A program made the translations under genes and the position numbers. From NCBI GenBank assembly GCA_956465555.1, contig OY101122.1, positions 445,001 through 509,000 on the forward strand: a stretch of DNA of 64,000 nucleotides, read 5' to 3'. This document shows, in pieces, positions 40,356 to 52,269 of this stretch (within the stretch, counting starts at the first letter, position 1; each line of letters starts with the position of its first letter). The notes below the pieces were generated by a model. It ran no database searches, was not told the DNA's origin, and worked only from the letters and a program-made list of their open reading frames with translations. This DNA comes from Nitzschia sp. pyKryTriq1. Its lineage: Eukaryota; Bacillariophyta; Bacillariophyceae; Bacillariales; Bacillariaceae.

Positions 40356-43300
40356 ATGTCGGAAGATGAAGCCGCACGGCGGCAGCAGGAGATCAACATG
40401 TTCGCCGCGATGGCTCAAGGTGACGGGTCGGAGTTTACTAGTGGAACATTCGATTCTGGCGCCTTCTCGGCAGTGGCTCCTTCAGCCCCCGAGCCGTCCC
40501 CAGCAGAGGATCCCTCTCGGATGCTCTTTGCGGCTCAGGGCGCATTGGGTGCAGATCCGTCAGGTACCTTTAACCTGCAAGATCAGGGCCTAGGCAGCGT
40601 CTCTCAAAACACGAACCCAGCTCGCTCCTTCGTTAAAAACCACAATTTAGAGGCAGCCGCAGCAGCGTTGGCGGACGACGATGATCCTGGAACACATACG
40701 GATGCACCCATGCACGGGCAAGGCATGTTCATGCAACAAAACGCCGCTTCTCAGACGCAACCAGAAGCGTTCCCCAAATTGGCACCTAGAACGCCCATGC
40801 ACATTCAGCAGGTCCATCTGCCGAAGCCTCTCTTTTTTGGTTGCCAGCTGCCCCCTCGTGTTGTCAAGGAGGCAAGAGAAATTGTCCGGAATTGCCGCAA
40901 AGATAAACCGTTTCCACCCGAAGTGCGAAATCTGCTCTCTGCGATTCGAACACATGGTCACGGATTGGATCTTCTGCAGGAAAACTCAAAGTCAACACCA
41001 TATGTCTCTGTTTACTGTCCCAAGTGGAGTCGAATTCTGCCCTCCAAAGCCGAAGAATCATCAACTTTATTCGAGACACCTGCGGATCACTGGAACGAGA
41101 GTCCGCTGCAAGGTGCGTTTTGCGCCCCCGAGGCTGCAGCAGCCACAGCGGCTGTCGAGGCCGCAGCGGAGTCGTCGTCGTCAGGACATAGCCAAGTGCG
41201 TGTGGAAACCGCAGCAGGTCAGGATAGTGCTGAAGAGGGGGCTACCGTCTCCACGACTTCGTTGTCTGTCGATACTGCTAGTAACTTCAGTGAGCGAGAC
41301 TTGTTCAGCATGTGGGCCAGAGGCGACGATAGTGGTGGACGCAGTGGTGGGGCCAACAGCCCCACCAATACTGATACTGCTGCGAGTGACGGTAGCATTG
41401 GTGGTGTCGAGAGATCCCCACTCAACCGCGAGAACAGTTTGGGCTCCGTTTCGAGCTTGCGACGCAATTCCGGCGGTAGCGTATCTGGGTCTGCAAGCGG
41501 CATTATGAATGATCGGGACTTGTTCTCGCAGTGGGCGAGAGGAGAATCGCCTCGTGGGGAAGGAAGCACACGTGCCCTGATGGGAAATAGCGGCAACCCA
41601 ATGGTCTTCCATTCGAATTCAGGCGCTGCAAACAGCAAAAGCAAAGAGAACTCAACCATGGTTTCTAGTATGAATGACTTTGTTGTCAACACAGGAAGTG
41701 TCAACTTCTTCAACTCTGGAACATTTATGAATTTGCCTCCGGCCGAAGATAGCGACGATGATGATGAGTTGGTTGTTAGTGAAATGAAGAAGAAAGTCGG
41801 CGTCAACGAGCATTTGAATGCAGCATTGGCCTACCTGGAGGAGGACCAACACGACACCCGTCACATAACGGAGAATTCCGGAATGGAAGAATCTAGCAAC
41901 AAACTAGCGCGTGTGCCACTCACACCAGATGGCGGTCGCGCTTTGACAAATCATGAATTGATGAATGGTATTTCGCCCTTGTTCGGGTTTGATGACTCGC
42001 CCCTGCCAACTGAAGCAGACCTTGGCATTCATGAAACTCGAGATGAGCAGCAAAGGTCCAGAGATCAGCGACGGAATCAAGCCATTATTGAAAATTGCTG
42101 CCCACAGAATATTTTTGGACCATTGGCTTGTCCGAATCCAGCCATGCATCCTGATGATAATCACAGCTGGATGTCGCGAGCGACACCGCCTACTCAATCA
42201 AGAGGGCCTCCAGTTACTGGTTTCCGCCAGCACAGCGTCCCTCAAACAGTTTTTCATTCTAAATTAGGAGTGCTTCCCACTCCGGATTTGCCAGAGGGGA
42301 AACCTCCGTCGGTCCCTCGAGGTAATCTTAGGACATCGACACCAGCCCCTCCCAAGCCAGCCAAGGCTCCTCATCTGGCTGACAAAAAGTTTGATCCACG
42401 ATCACGATACGGATGGTGGAATGTCCCGGACGACGGAGAGCCGACACAATCAGGATTGGGTGTAAAGGAAGAATCCTCATGTGCTGGCAACGAGAGCTCG
42501 GGCAGCTTGAAAATCTTAGATTTCAGCCAAGGGGAAGAGCCACCTTTGCAACTGCCTCCTCTAGGCCACCCAGCAAGCAATGTCTTGATTCAGACCAGAC
42601 TTGAACCCCAGCCAGAAAAATTGCAGGAACAAAATCGACCCCTCTCGCAACTTCATCCTGCAACTTCTCTTGCTCAGTCCCTTCCTTTCTTGTCAGATCG
42701 GCCACCTTCCTACCGATATTTTCAAATTGATACGCAGGCTGTTGGATTCCTAGGACTGGGCGGAGAAATCGAACCTTTGTTTTGCTCTCTGGCGATATAT
42801 CACGTTGAAACGATTGCTCCCAACACCACCAAAGATCCGAGCTTGGCCCCCATCCCTGATTTGCAACGCTGTGGCAAGGTGACGGAGACACTTAACTTCG
42901 ATGTCATTAGTGATCCGATTGTTGAAGATCGCTGTGGGAGTGCCCTCTGGCCATACGAGAGCAAAGAAAAAAACGACAGGTTTCAAGGGACCAGATGTGG
43001 AGTCTTTCCTCTACCGTCTAACTTGAATATTCACAATCTGTACGCCATTTTGATTGTCCATAAAGTGGTATCAGAGGGCAGTGATTTTGAGGCATACCTG
43101 AAGCCCAGCAAATCGTCGTCCAGCTCAGAAACGGACGGAACTGACACTCCTATGGATTTGGATTCGCTTCGTAGTCGGGCAGCCAAGGCTGCCAGTCGTC
43201 AGGGAAAGTTCATCATGCCTTTCGCGTTTGGCGTTGCTCCGTTATTGCAAGTTTTTGGGGCAGATGTACCTTTGGTTCCAAGCAGCAGAGCCGTGCAGAT

Positions 43301-46300
43301 TCCTCTCTTCCGATTCTCGGCTGGCCAGGGAGATAGACAAATAATCGACCACATCATGGTGATGTTGTATCCCAGGTACGTGTCTCATTGCCAGGGAACA
43401 CCGCAAATCAAGCCCCAAATTTCTCACGACTTGCGTCCTTGTAGAGCTGATCATAAAGCGTCCGGGATCGGAGGACCAGCGCCGGTCACAAATAGAGGCA
43501 CAGCCATGTTGGTCATGAGAAATTTTGGTTATCTTGGCCTGCATTCTGTGGTTCATAGCAAAAGCTCTTTGGCCCGTGATCGATTAGTGGATTTTACCGG
43601 GGAAATACAGCTACGACGCAGGGAAGAAGGCGACGAAGATGCCTTCGTAATTCCAGGGAACAACGGAAAAGATCTCGACGTGCAGGTTGTCCCGGAATGG
43701 CACAAGAACTTTGTGGCGGAGCCGACTGCTGGCGGAGGGCGAATTAAACCCGTATCGCTTCGAAGCAAAGAAGGCGACGCTTGCATCAAAGCGTCAGAAT
43801 CTCCTCTTTATGCGCAAGAGCTGGCTCCACTCCGACTTCATCCAAGCACGATATCGAGGTCTTCTACCACGTCTACGTTCAAGGGTCAGCGAGGGAGGGG
43901 TCATCATGCTAGTGGGGACGATATCGAGCCATACTTCCATTCTTCGTTTTGCAATGAGCTCCTGTGTCACCCGCGGCTTCTTCACAACTGCCCTAAGGGC
44001 AACATTGTCATTAAGGTGGAGATGAGAGAAATGGAATGGTTGGATGAATACGATACTTTCGTTGCACATTTGCCTGCTGGTGGCCCTACCGTCCTCAATC
44101 CTCGGCGCGGCCCCTTTCTGGTTCAGGGAGCCTACTCGTCATGCAGTGCCAGATGCTTGGATCCTCACTTTCTAGACGAATTTAAGCTACGATTGCCCCT
44201 AATCCTGTCTGGCGAAAAGGACGGCACCAGATCCACTCGCCAAGTGTCCCTCTTTTTCACCGTTTACCGACTCAGCTTCAGTTCTCGAAAAAAATGGGGG
44301 AAGCGATTCCGCAATACGAAGACGGGCAGGAAAGTTGATGAAATCGTTGGCGATATAGCCGGGGAGAATATGGAAGACGTTGACGCAGGTACAAATTTTC
44401 ATTTGATACAACTGTCGTGTGGTCATTTGCCTCTCGTCTCCAACTCTGCAGTAGTTCCTGACGGCAACCATGACATCAAGATGACAAAGATAGCCCGGCT
44501 TCCAAGAAGTGACTTGGTTGAGAAAGGGGAAATAGAATCTTCAACTTTGGTTCTGACCGACATTCCTGGAATTGATGATCATGAAAAGGGCGAATCAGAT
44601 GATTTGCTTGGGGAGGACACAGAAAGTGCTGGTTCTGGCTACTATCTGGCTGATACAGTGTCAGCCACAAGTGCTGTTTCTGAGATTACGGAGGGCTCTC
44701 GCTCAAAGGTTAAGAACAAGGGGGCTGTTGAACCAATATGTCTGCAGGTATGTACATGTCTACGAGCACTTTTCGTCCATCCATTCGCTACGCGTTGTTC
44801 CCTCATAACTGGCTGTGGTCTTTTCTCATTCCACAGGTGCGGCTTGCTGTACACTCCTCTGTGCACTGTCAAAACTCTGTCCTTAACGACTTTCTCGGAC
44901 AGGAGCCAGATCCTTCCATTTCTGTCGAAAGTGAAAGTGATCAGTTGTCAAAAACGCTACAACTCAGTCGTGATCGAATATTTGAGCTGAGCTCGGCGTA
45001 CATGTCGACGACTTCGGCGTCCGATAGCCATCATGACAACGAAAAGCTCTTGATAGCATCTGTGGATATTTCTAAAATGTCGATGTGTCCAGTCACAGAG
45101 ATATCTGAGCACTTGCTTCGAGTCACTAGTCAGTTGTGGAAAGTCATTGTGTGTGGAACAGCGGAGGCCGATTTAGTTTGGGCGAACCCGGCAGCGTTCC
45201 TGCCACTTCGTGTCCAAGCATTTGCTTCCCTCCTTCACATTTTGGGATCGTTTACTGTCTTTTCATCAAAAAGAGGTTTATCTCAACTCGACGGTTCGAG
45301 CAAGTTGAATTTGATAGCCTTGGGACGTGTCCTCGCCCTCTCCTTCGACGAGGGCTTATTATTTGGCGAGTCGGCTGGGGAAGCGCTAAGCAAAGATTTT
45401 TTATCGTCACTACTGGCACCACCCTTGCAGGTGCAGCAGGCAGCCAATGACAACAAGCCGTCGAAAGAAAGACGCAGAAAGCATGTAAGATCCAATTTCG
45501 AGTTCGCGAGTGGGTCAATTGACGGTCTTCAAGTGACAAGCTCAGAAGTAGGAGATCTGGACGGAGCAAGTGACGCTTTCAGAGCTGTTGGTATGCTGGA
45601 TCATTCCTCTCCCGCTGTCAAGTCCTCCGGAGAAAGCCCTCGAACCGGGGTAGATGGAAAACTCCATGCACCCGAAAGGTTGCAAGAGCATCAATCGCAG
45701 GATGAATCAATGAGAGTCGACTCGGTAACCGATTTTCGGAGTGCGCTGAAAGTTGGCTCGGAATGGGTAGAAGATGATGGTCCCATCTATGATGGCTCAA
45801 GCACAGGATCGCGTGCCGCGCTTGCTCTTGTCAAAGCCTACAGTGGCCCGCAGGGGATGAACCGTAGATGGATGACTGCCCCTGCCCCCGGCCTCGCCAC
45901 GATCCGCGAGGACGGCGATGATATAGAGGCAAGCGCTAATGTGCTCCCCGAAGTGCCACATTTACGGAGAGAAAAGGGTCCGTTGGATTCACTGGATACC
46001 GAACTCTTTGTCAAGCCAGCAAAAAGCGCTGTAAAACAAATGAGGGTTCCAAAGATCAAGAAAGCCAGTGATCCCACGTCAATTACGACGCAAGTCGATT
46101 CGCATGATACGTCCCTTGGAGCGAATAATCCTCCGTCGCATTTGAATCCTGTTTTTGACACGAGTGCGAATGAAAGTAGACCTTTGGAATCATTGCCAGG
46201 ACCTTTGCCAAAAGAATCATCCGACGTGGACGTACCAGGACATATTAAAACTCGTAGCAACACTCTTCCGTCGACAGATGCTGAGATCGAAAAGGCGGGA

Positions 46301-49300
46301 TCATCATTTTTGGATGCGGTGGAGATGAGTCTTGGCTTAGGGTAAGTCCCACAGAGAGGAAAGCTCGGGATTTATTATATTCGTGCCTCACAATCTTTTG
46401 TCAGCGGGATGATCGGCAAAGTAGCTTCGACAGGTGAAGGGGATAGGGTCGGCCAAGCAAACCACAGAAAAACTAGAAGTAGTTGTAGTATTGATTGGTC
46501 GATACCGAATGATGATATCGGGAAATTTGTTTTTGAGCCCCCGCCATCCCGTGCGGCGGATCCAATTGCAGATTCAGTCCATGTATTTGACGAATCCATG
46601 ACTACCCTTTCGGGAGAAAAGGAAATTTCAACCCTTCTTCCAAACTACATGGATCGTTTGGTGGCTTTGAAAGGACGCTCCGCGAAGTCTGGCCGCTTCT
46701 TTCCTTTCACCTATGAAGTCATCATAATGCAATGGGCTGGGATTCTAAACGAACAAAGAAGGAATGAGCCCGAAATCACCAATGACGCCTCGAAAAACCC
46801 TGACGGCGACGTAGATAGTTCTTTGTCAGATGCCGCCGCAAGAACCGGTGGGGTTGCCATTGCATGTGCGCCAGTTCTATTCGAAATCATCAAGCAAAGT
46901 CTTGGCTGGAGAATTGCCAATATTCACCAAAGAGTGCGTGCTGAAAACATCAAATCAAAATTTCCTCCTCTGGTTATACTTGACGAAGCAATTATGTCAA
47001 GCTTGGAGAGGATAATCGAATCGATCACATTGGCCTGCATCGATTTCCGGAATTTCGATGCTTGGGAGACTCGCCAAACATGCATCGACGTCAACGACTG
47101 TGTTGTTTGGTTTCTTCGCGATTTGTTTGCCTTCCTTGATCCCAAATGCGTTTACCGTTTGGTTATGGTATACTTGACGCGCCTGCTGACAGCAAACATC
47201 AAACTTCAAGACCGTGATTCGAGTACGGGCCTGAGGTGTTCATGGGAAGTGACTAAGCTACAACTCAATGCAGTATCAGCGTTGGTTCGTTTTCCAGATT
47301 TCATGAAAGTGAACTCTCCTCAGTTTAATAGCGTTGGTGAATCCTTGTTCCGTGCATCTGGTTTTTCAGCCGTCTCATTTTTTGACAGCATGCTTGAGAC
47401 ACATCAAAAATTGAATCCGCAACTTCTTATTCGGAGCGATACCGCCCCTGCATTTGATTTGTATGCAATGACGATGAAGCCACATTGGCTGGCTGAGATT
47501 GTGGTCGATGTCTGCCTATTTGCATCGGAGCACGCTGAGCAGAACATTCAGCGGCGGGCCTCTTCGGTCCTTCTCGAAATGTTCTGGGGGCAAAGTCAAG
47601 AAAGCATGATCGAGGGAAACTCCTCGATTATCGCGAGCATGTACGTATCCTTCCTGGAAAAGATTTTGACAAGGGTGAATTATATATCGAGATGTTTTTC
47701 TTCAAAAAGCCAAGTCCGGCAAGACCTACTACGTCCAGTTGCCTTCATCCTCCAAAGTGCCCCGGCTGGTATTCTCCGGGCCTTGTGGCGAAAGCTGTGC
47801 GCGAAGGCATCCGGAAAGGGGTTCAGCGAGAAATTCGGATGTATTGGTTTTTCAGTCCCATCAGAGTCGGTGGACGACAGTGTGAATGAAAACCAACGGA
47901 AGCTCTCCAGGACATGCAACGAATGGAAACAAGATGCCGATATTTTTGATATGTTTAGCTTGTTAAACCTCACCCTCGCAACATTAGAGTATGAAGGAAG
48001 TGACGAACACGCTGAAGCGGAGAATCCCAGCGACGACGATGGCCCGCATCTTGCAATTTGGAGAAAAGAATTCTTACTGGTGAGAGAGCTAGAAACCCCA
48101 GATAAGGCCAAGCGTCGTCGCCTAATGGCAGCTTTTGGGAAAGTCGAAGACCGTGGCAAGGATGGCGTAGAATATGCCACCACCAGCTCACGTCGTTGGC
48201 ACTCGCATGATGGTTCAATAGTGCTCATCAAGACTACACAACAAATTGTCCGAGAACTTCGCCATGTACTTGAACCCTCAGAGGAGGCACAATCATTTTT
48301 TAATCCTGCTCGGAGGAAAGCATCTGCCAAATCAAAACACGGGCACCAGTCTAGTCTGGGGAGCAAGGAATCTCGAGGGCCGGCCACCGGGACGATTAGT
48401 TTCACCTACATGGACACAGTGATATTTGTACGAGCTGCTACATCAGTGTATCTCCACGCGCTAACACTAAGTGAAAGCGACATCTGCACCACACACACCC
48501 TGAAGGCTTCGCTTGAAATTGTCAAGATCTTTGGACTTAAAATATTCAACGAGGCCGTCGGTGAGACCTTGCAACATTGGATGCGAGTTGTTTCTTTCCA
48601 TTGCGGCTCGAGACGTTCCGAGGTGCGAGTACAGGCCTCTGACTTTTTGGAGTTGATACTCCGTTCTACATGGGACATTTTTGGCAGTTTTTTTCGCATT
48701 CGGCTACCTGTACTTGCAGTTCAGACCGAGGTTATGGAAAGGATTGTCGCCACAGCCGCAGGTCGACACTATCGAGAACAGCGCATGATGGGCATCGGGA
48801 TTGATTTATTCTCGAATGGAAGTGCTGAAGCTAGCCTGGCGCCTCTTTGGAGGACGCTGGACCGTCTCCACCATCAATCTGCCAGTCAGAATGTCGCTTT
48901 CAGGAGCGCGCTGATGCGCCTCGCAGAAAAGGTTAAAAAACTTTTCCGCGCATACGTAGCGGCCCATGCTTTGTCATTTCTTCATCAAGCAAAACCAAAG
49001 GAAGATGGCAGAGAGGAAAATGACTCCGTGGATGCTGCGGCAAATAATCTTGAGGCTCAGACACTGATCAGAGCATCTCGAATATCGATCCATCGTGTCA
49101 TCAATGCAAGTGCTGGGTATAGCAAACAATTCTTGGGTTTCTACAGTACGTCGTTGGAACACAGCACTGTCGCACATAATGAAGCGGTTGAAGATGCATT
49201 CCTGGCTGCGGCGGATGTTTTTTCTCCGACGGAGCTTCCAGATCACAGAGTTGCATGGATGAGAAGACTTGCAAAATTCCACTCAGTACGGAACAAGTAT

Positions 49301-52121
49301 GCTGAGGAGGCTACGTGTCACTACAATATTCACATTACTCTTCAGCAGGCCTCCAGCCTTCATGGTGCTTTATGGTTCAGTACTCCTTTCTTACCATGGA
49401 CGAATACCAATTCCGACGGCATGCATCTTGATGGAGAGGGACCAGCAGGCGATCCCGACGATACTGATTTTGAAGACCCTTACGACAATGATTTCGGACG
49501 GCAGATTGAGAAGACAAATTCTTTCCGCAGAATCTTCTACCGCAACGAGAATTCGATTCGCATAAGCGGTGGGGAATTGGAGGCTGGTACTAGCAAGTAC
49601 GCGTTTTACGGGGTGACGCTTCCGTCGGAGTATAGTACGGTCAGTCCTTGGACTAGCATGCGTGAGATGGAGACGAGTATGCTTGAGGAGGCAGAGGCCG
49701 CGGGCGACCTCTTCTTAAAGGCGGGCATTGTTGCTTCCAGGTAAGTCACGAAGAGTTTGTTTGTTGGTTGTAACTTTTCTTCGAGTGGCGCAAGTTCACG
49801 TTTTTCTAGTCGACTGCTTTGGAGTTTGGCAGTGAGGTAAGTTACGAAAAGCATACCAGTAGGTGCAATTATTGTTCGAGTGGCATGGAATTCACCCCTT
49901 GCTAGGCACTATTCAGAGAAATTCAGCTACGCTAAGTTGAAACACGTCTACGAAAGATTGGCCAACACGGTCGTGTCTTGGGTTCCGCCGCTGGACTCAA
50001 ACCAGACTGAAGTGGCAGTGACTGTGCCGCTTGGTCGATTTTATCGAGTTTGGTTCCACGGCGGAGCCCCAGATGAGCTTATAGGGGCTGAATTTGTCTA
50101 TCGCACAGCTAGCAACGTCACGTTGGAGGATTTCGGCAAAGAACTGAAGGAAGTCATTCGTTGCATTATTCCTGACAAGACCCCTATCCATCTGGTACTC
50201 GATGGTAAAGCTGAAGAGCGCGAGACGCAGAGCTACTCAGGCTTTCGAATGGGGGCTCAACTGGAACCTGTTCGTGTGAAGGTAACTCCTCTTCGTTCCA
50301 TGGTAAGGAAATCAAGTATAATGCGTGGATTGCCAGAATGGTTCCATGACTATATCGAGACGGCTTTTACAAACCAAGGCGCTCGCACTTCTTATGGAGG
50401 GAAGGGTCTCCGGCGCAATAGTTCCATGTATGGCGATGGTAGTGTAGGGGAAGGAAGTACGAGGCCGAGACATCGAGATCATGGCCCGACGTACAGCGCG
50501 TCAGTGTTCTCTAGTTCAGGCAATTCTACTATGATGGCGAACAGACGTTCTAGTCAGGGAGGCGGAGCAAGTGGAGATAGCCGGCGATTCCGACAAGAAA
50601 TATTCGAAGGGGAACTTGTTGGAGCAGACAAATTCTCTTTTATGCAGCCAATCAACAAAGGCAGAGATCGTGGGGCGAGAGATTGGCTCAGGGGTTCATC
50701 GGGCGATTTCGCCGCAAAAACCCTTCGTGTAACACAGCTTCAGGTTGGGCAAGCATTTCCGGCCTGTGTGTCGCGGCAAGCTGTCGTTCACCGGGTTGTC
50801 TTTACGCAGAGTCCATTAGAAGCAGCCGGAGACTCGATTTGTCAGTGGTGTGCGATTCTCTTCCGGACGGCAATAGCGACGAATGGGATGGCAGTTCTTG
50901 GTACGCTTAGCTGTGTTGCAGTAGTTTTCACTGGATTGATGCTCCAGGTATCATTCTCAATTTCTTCTCTCTCTATGACACAGGTACGAACTACGACCCA
51001 GGAATTGGTATCGAGGCCGCGAAGGTCGTGTCTGATTGCATACACTCAAGCCGAGTGAAAGAGATGGGACTCTACCTTCTGAAGAAAAACACAAATTTCC
51101 AAGAGGAGGAGGAAGGAGACACACTGCAGAGTTACGATCGACTTGCAGAAGACGAAGTGAAAAAATTGCAACTAAGGCTTGCGAGGTCGCTCGTTGTTTT
51201 CATGGAATTACTCCATCTGATGATTGCGCGGAATCGAGAATTGCTTTTGGAAGTGATTCAAGAGAGGAAGAGAGGCGACGCGGGTTCCCGCCACAGCCAT
51301 TCTGCTAGCATGTCCAGGGGAGACGTGTCTCTCAGCGATGGAAGGTCGAATCGGAGTAATGCAACTCGCCACAGCAGTCTAAATGCGAATGACGGCGCCT
51401 CAGATTTCAATAAGACAAGAGGGGATGAGTCAAATCGGTCTTTTCACAGAAGGAAAGGGTCTCAAGGGCATCTTAGCCTGGCAAATGACGACTATTCTGT
51501 TGCATCCGTTTTCGTGTCGGAGAAGGCTAGGACGGATTCTGCCATTGGTATTCAAAGTGAGCTGCAGCGCGCCTTCATCTCTCTCTGCAAAGATTTGCAC
51601 CCGAAAATCCTGGGGATCATGGGTGGCGCCAGCCCTCGCTGGTTGAAACAGTGTACCCAAGACAATTACTTCTCGACGTATAGTTATCGCCATGTGAAAA
51701 TCCGTAAGTGCGTCGTTCGTATCACATCCGATCTCAGTGCGTGAGACTCACCCTCGTTTCGCTTTCCTTAATCATAGCTATGGCGGAAGAGCTCTCTTTC
51801 GTCGACATCGAAAATACGGGTGATGATGATGATGATGACGACGATAGGCATTCTGAGCTTGGGCGGGCAGCTTCGTCGAGGTCGCATGCTTCCTTTGAGG
51901 GTACCGGAATCCCAATGCATACAACAAGTACGCATGGGACTCGAAATCCGGGGTCGCCTAGCGGCAGCGTGGATACCGGTAACTTATCCCTCGCGTCTAG
52001 GAGTTCCGATGCCGGGCGCTCGCAACAATCTAGTAGTAAGAGATCGATGAAATCGTACGAACGCGGAGTTGATCGTGTTCCTCCATCACAAGACCAACTG
52101 AACAGAATGGCGTCTATTTGA
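40356..52121 (+). CDS. DOCK-family guanine nucleotide exchange factor, very long form
   Basis: Seven exons (40356-44747, 44837-46341, 46405-49740, 49810-49836, 49906-50900, 50984-51703, 51778-52121) sum to 11,319 nt, giving 3,772 residues. Every junction is GT-AG and keeps phase. DOCK proteins activate Rac/Cdc42-type GTPases. The DHR-1/C2 domain lies at about 1209-1305 (NIVIKVEMREMEW, then FKLRLPL and SLFFTVYRLSF). The catalytic DHR-2 begins at about 2905 (RRLAKFHSVRNKYAEEA) and runs through SRLLWSLAV/RHYSEKFSYAKLKHVYERL and TLRVTQLQVGQAFP to about 3650, interrupted by a Ser-rich insertion near 3250-3310. A 27-nt microexon falls inside DHR-2. The N-terminal 1,100 residues are largely disordered with a repeated LFSxWARG motif. 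Animal DOCKs are about 1,900-2,200 residues. The start is the ATG at 40356, not the GTG at 40338. Confidence 0.85.
49810..49836 (+). other. 27-nt microexon of the DOCK-family gene
   Basis: Flanked by TTTTCTAG and GTAAGT, with two 69-bp introns on either side, it encodes eight full codons (RLLWSLAV) plus parts of two. Leaving it out keeps the frame but removes residues that fit the helical DHR-2 lobe. Both neighbouring introns end in CTAG. Confidence 0.7.
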
Positions 52122-52269
52122 AGGATCTTTGGAATCCCCCACGATAAACATATCGAATCAATGCGTCGCGAAAGTGTTTAGATAACGTAAATTTAAGGCA
52201 CTCCGACGCAGCGCGCCAGATACGACCGATCCTCTTGTATTCGTTTTCGTCGTCTAATACGGGAGTCAG

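Noticed and set aside
41181-41806. Two long minus-strand frames under the DOCK N-terminus
   Set aside because: Antisense to a Ser/Gly-rich disordered region; composition mirrors the sense strand.
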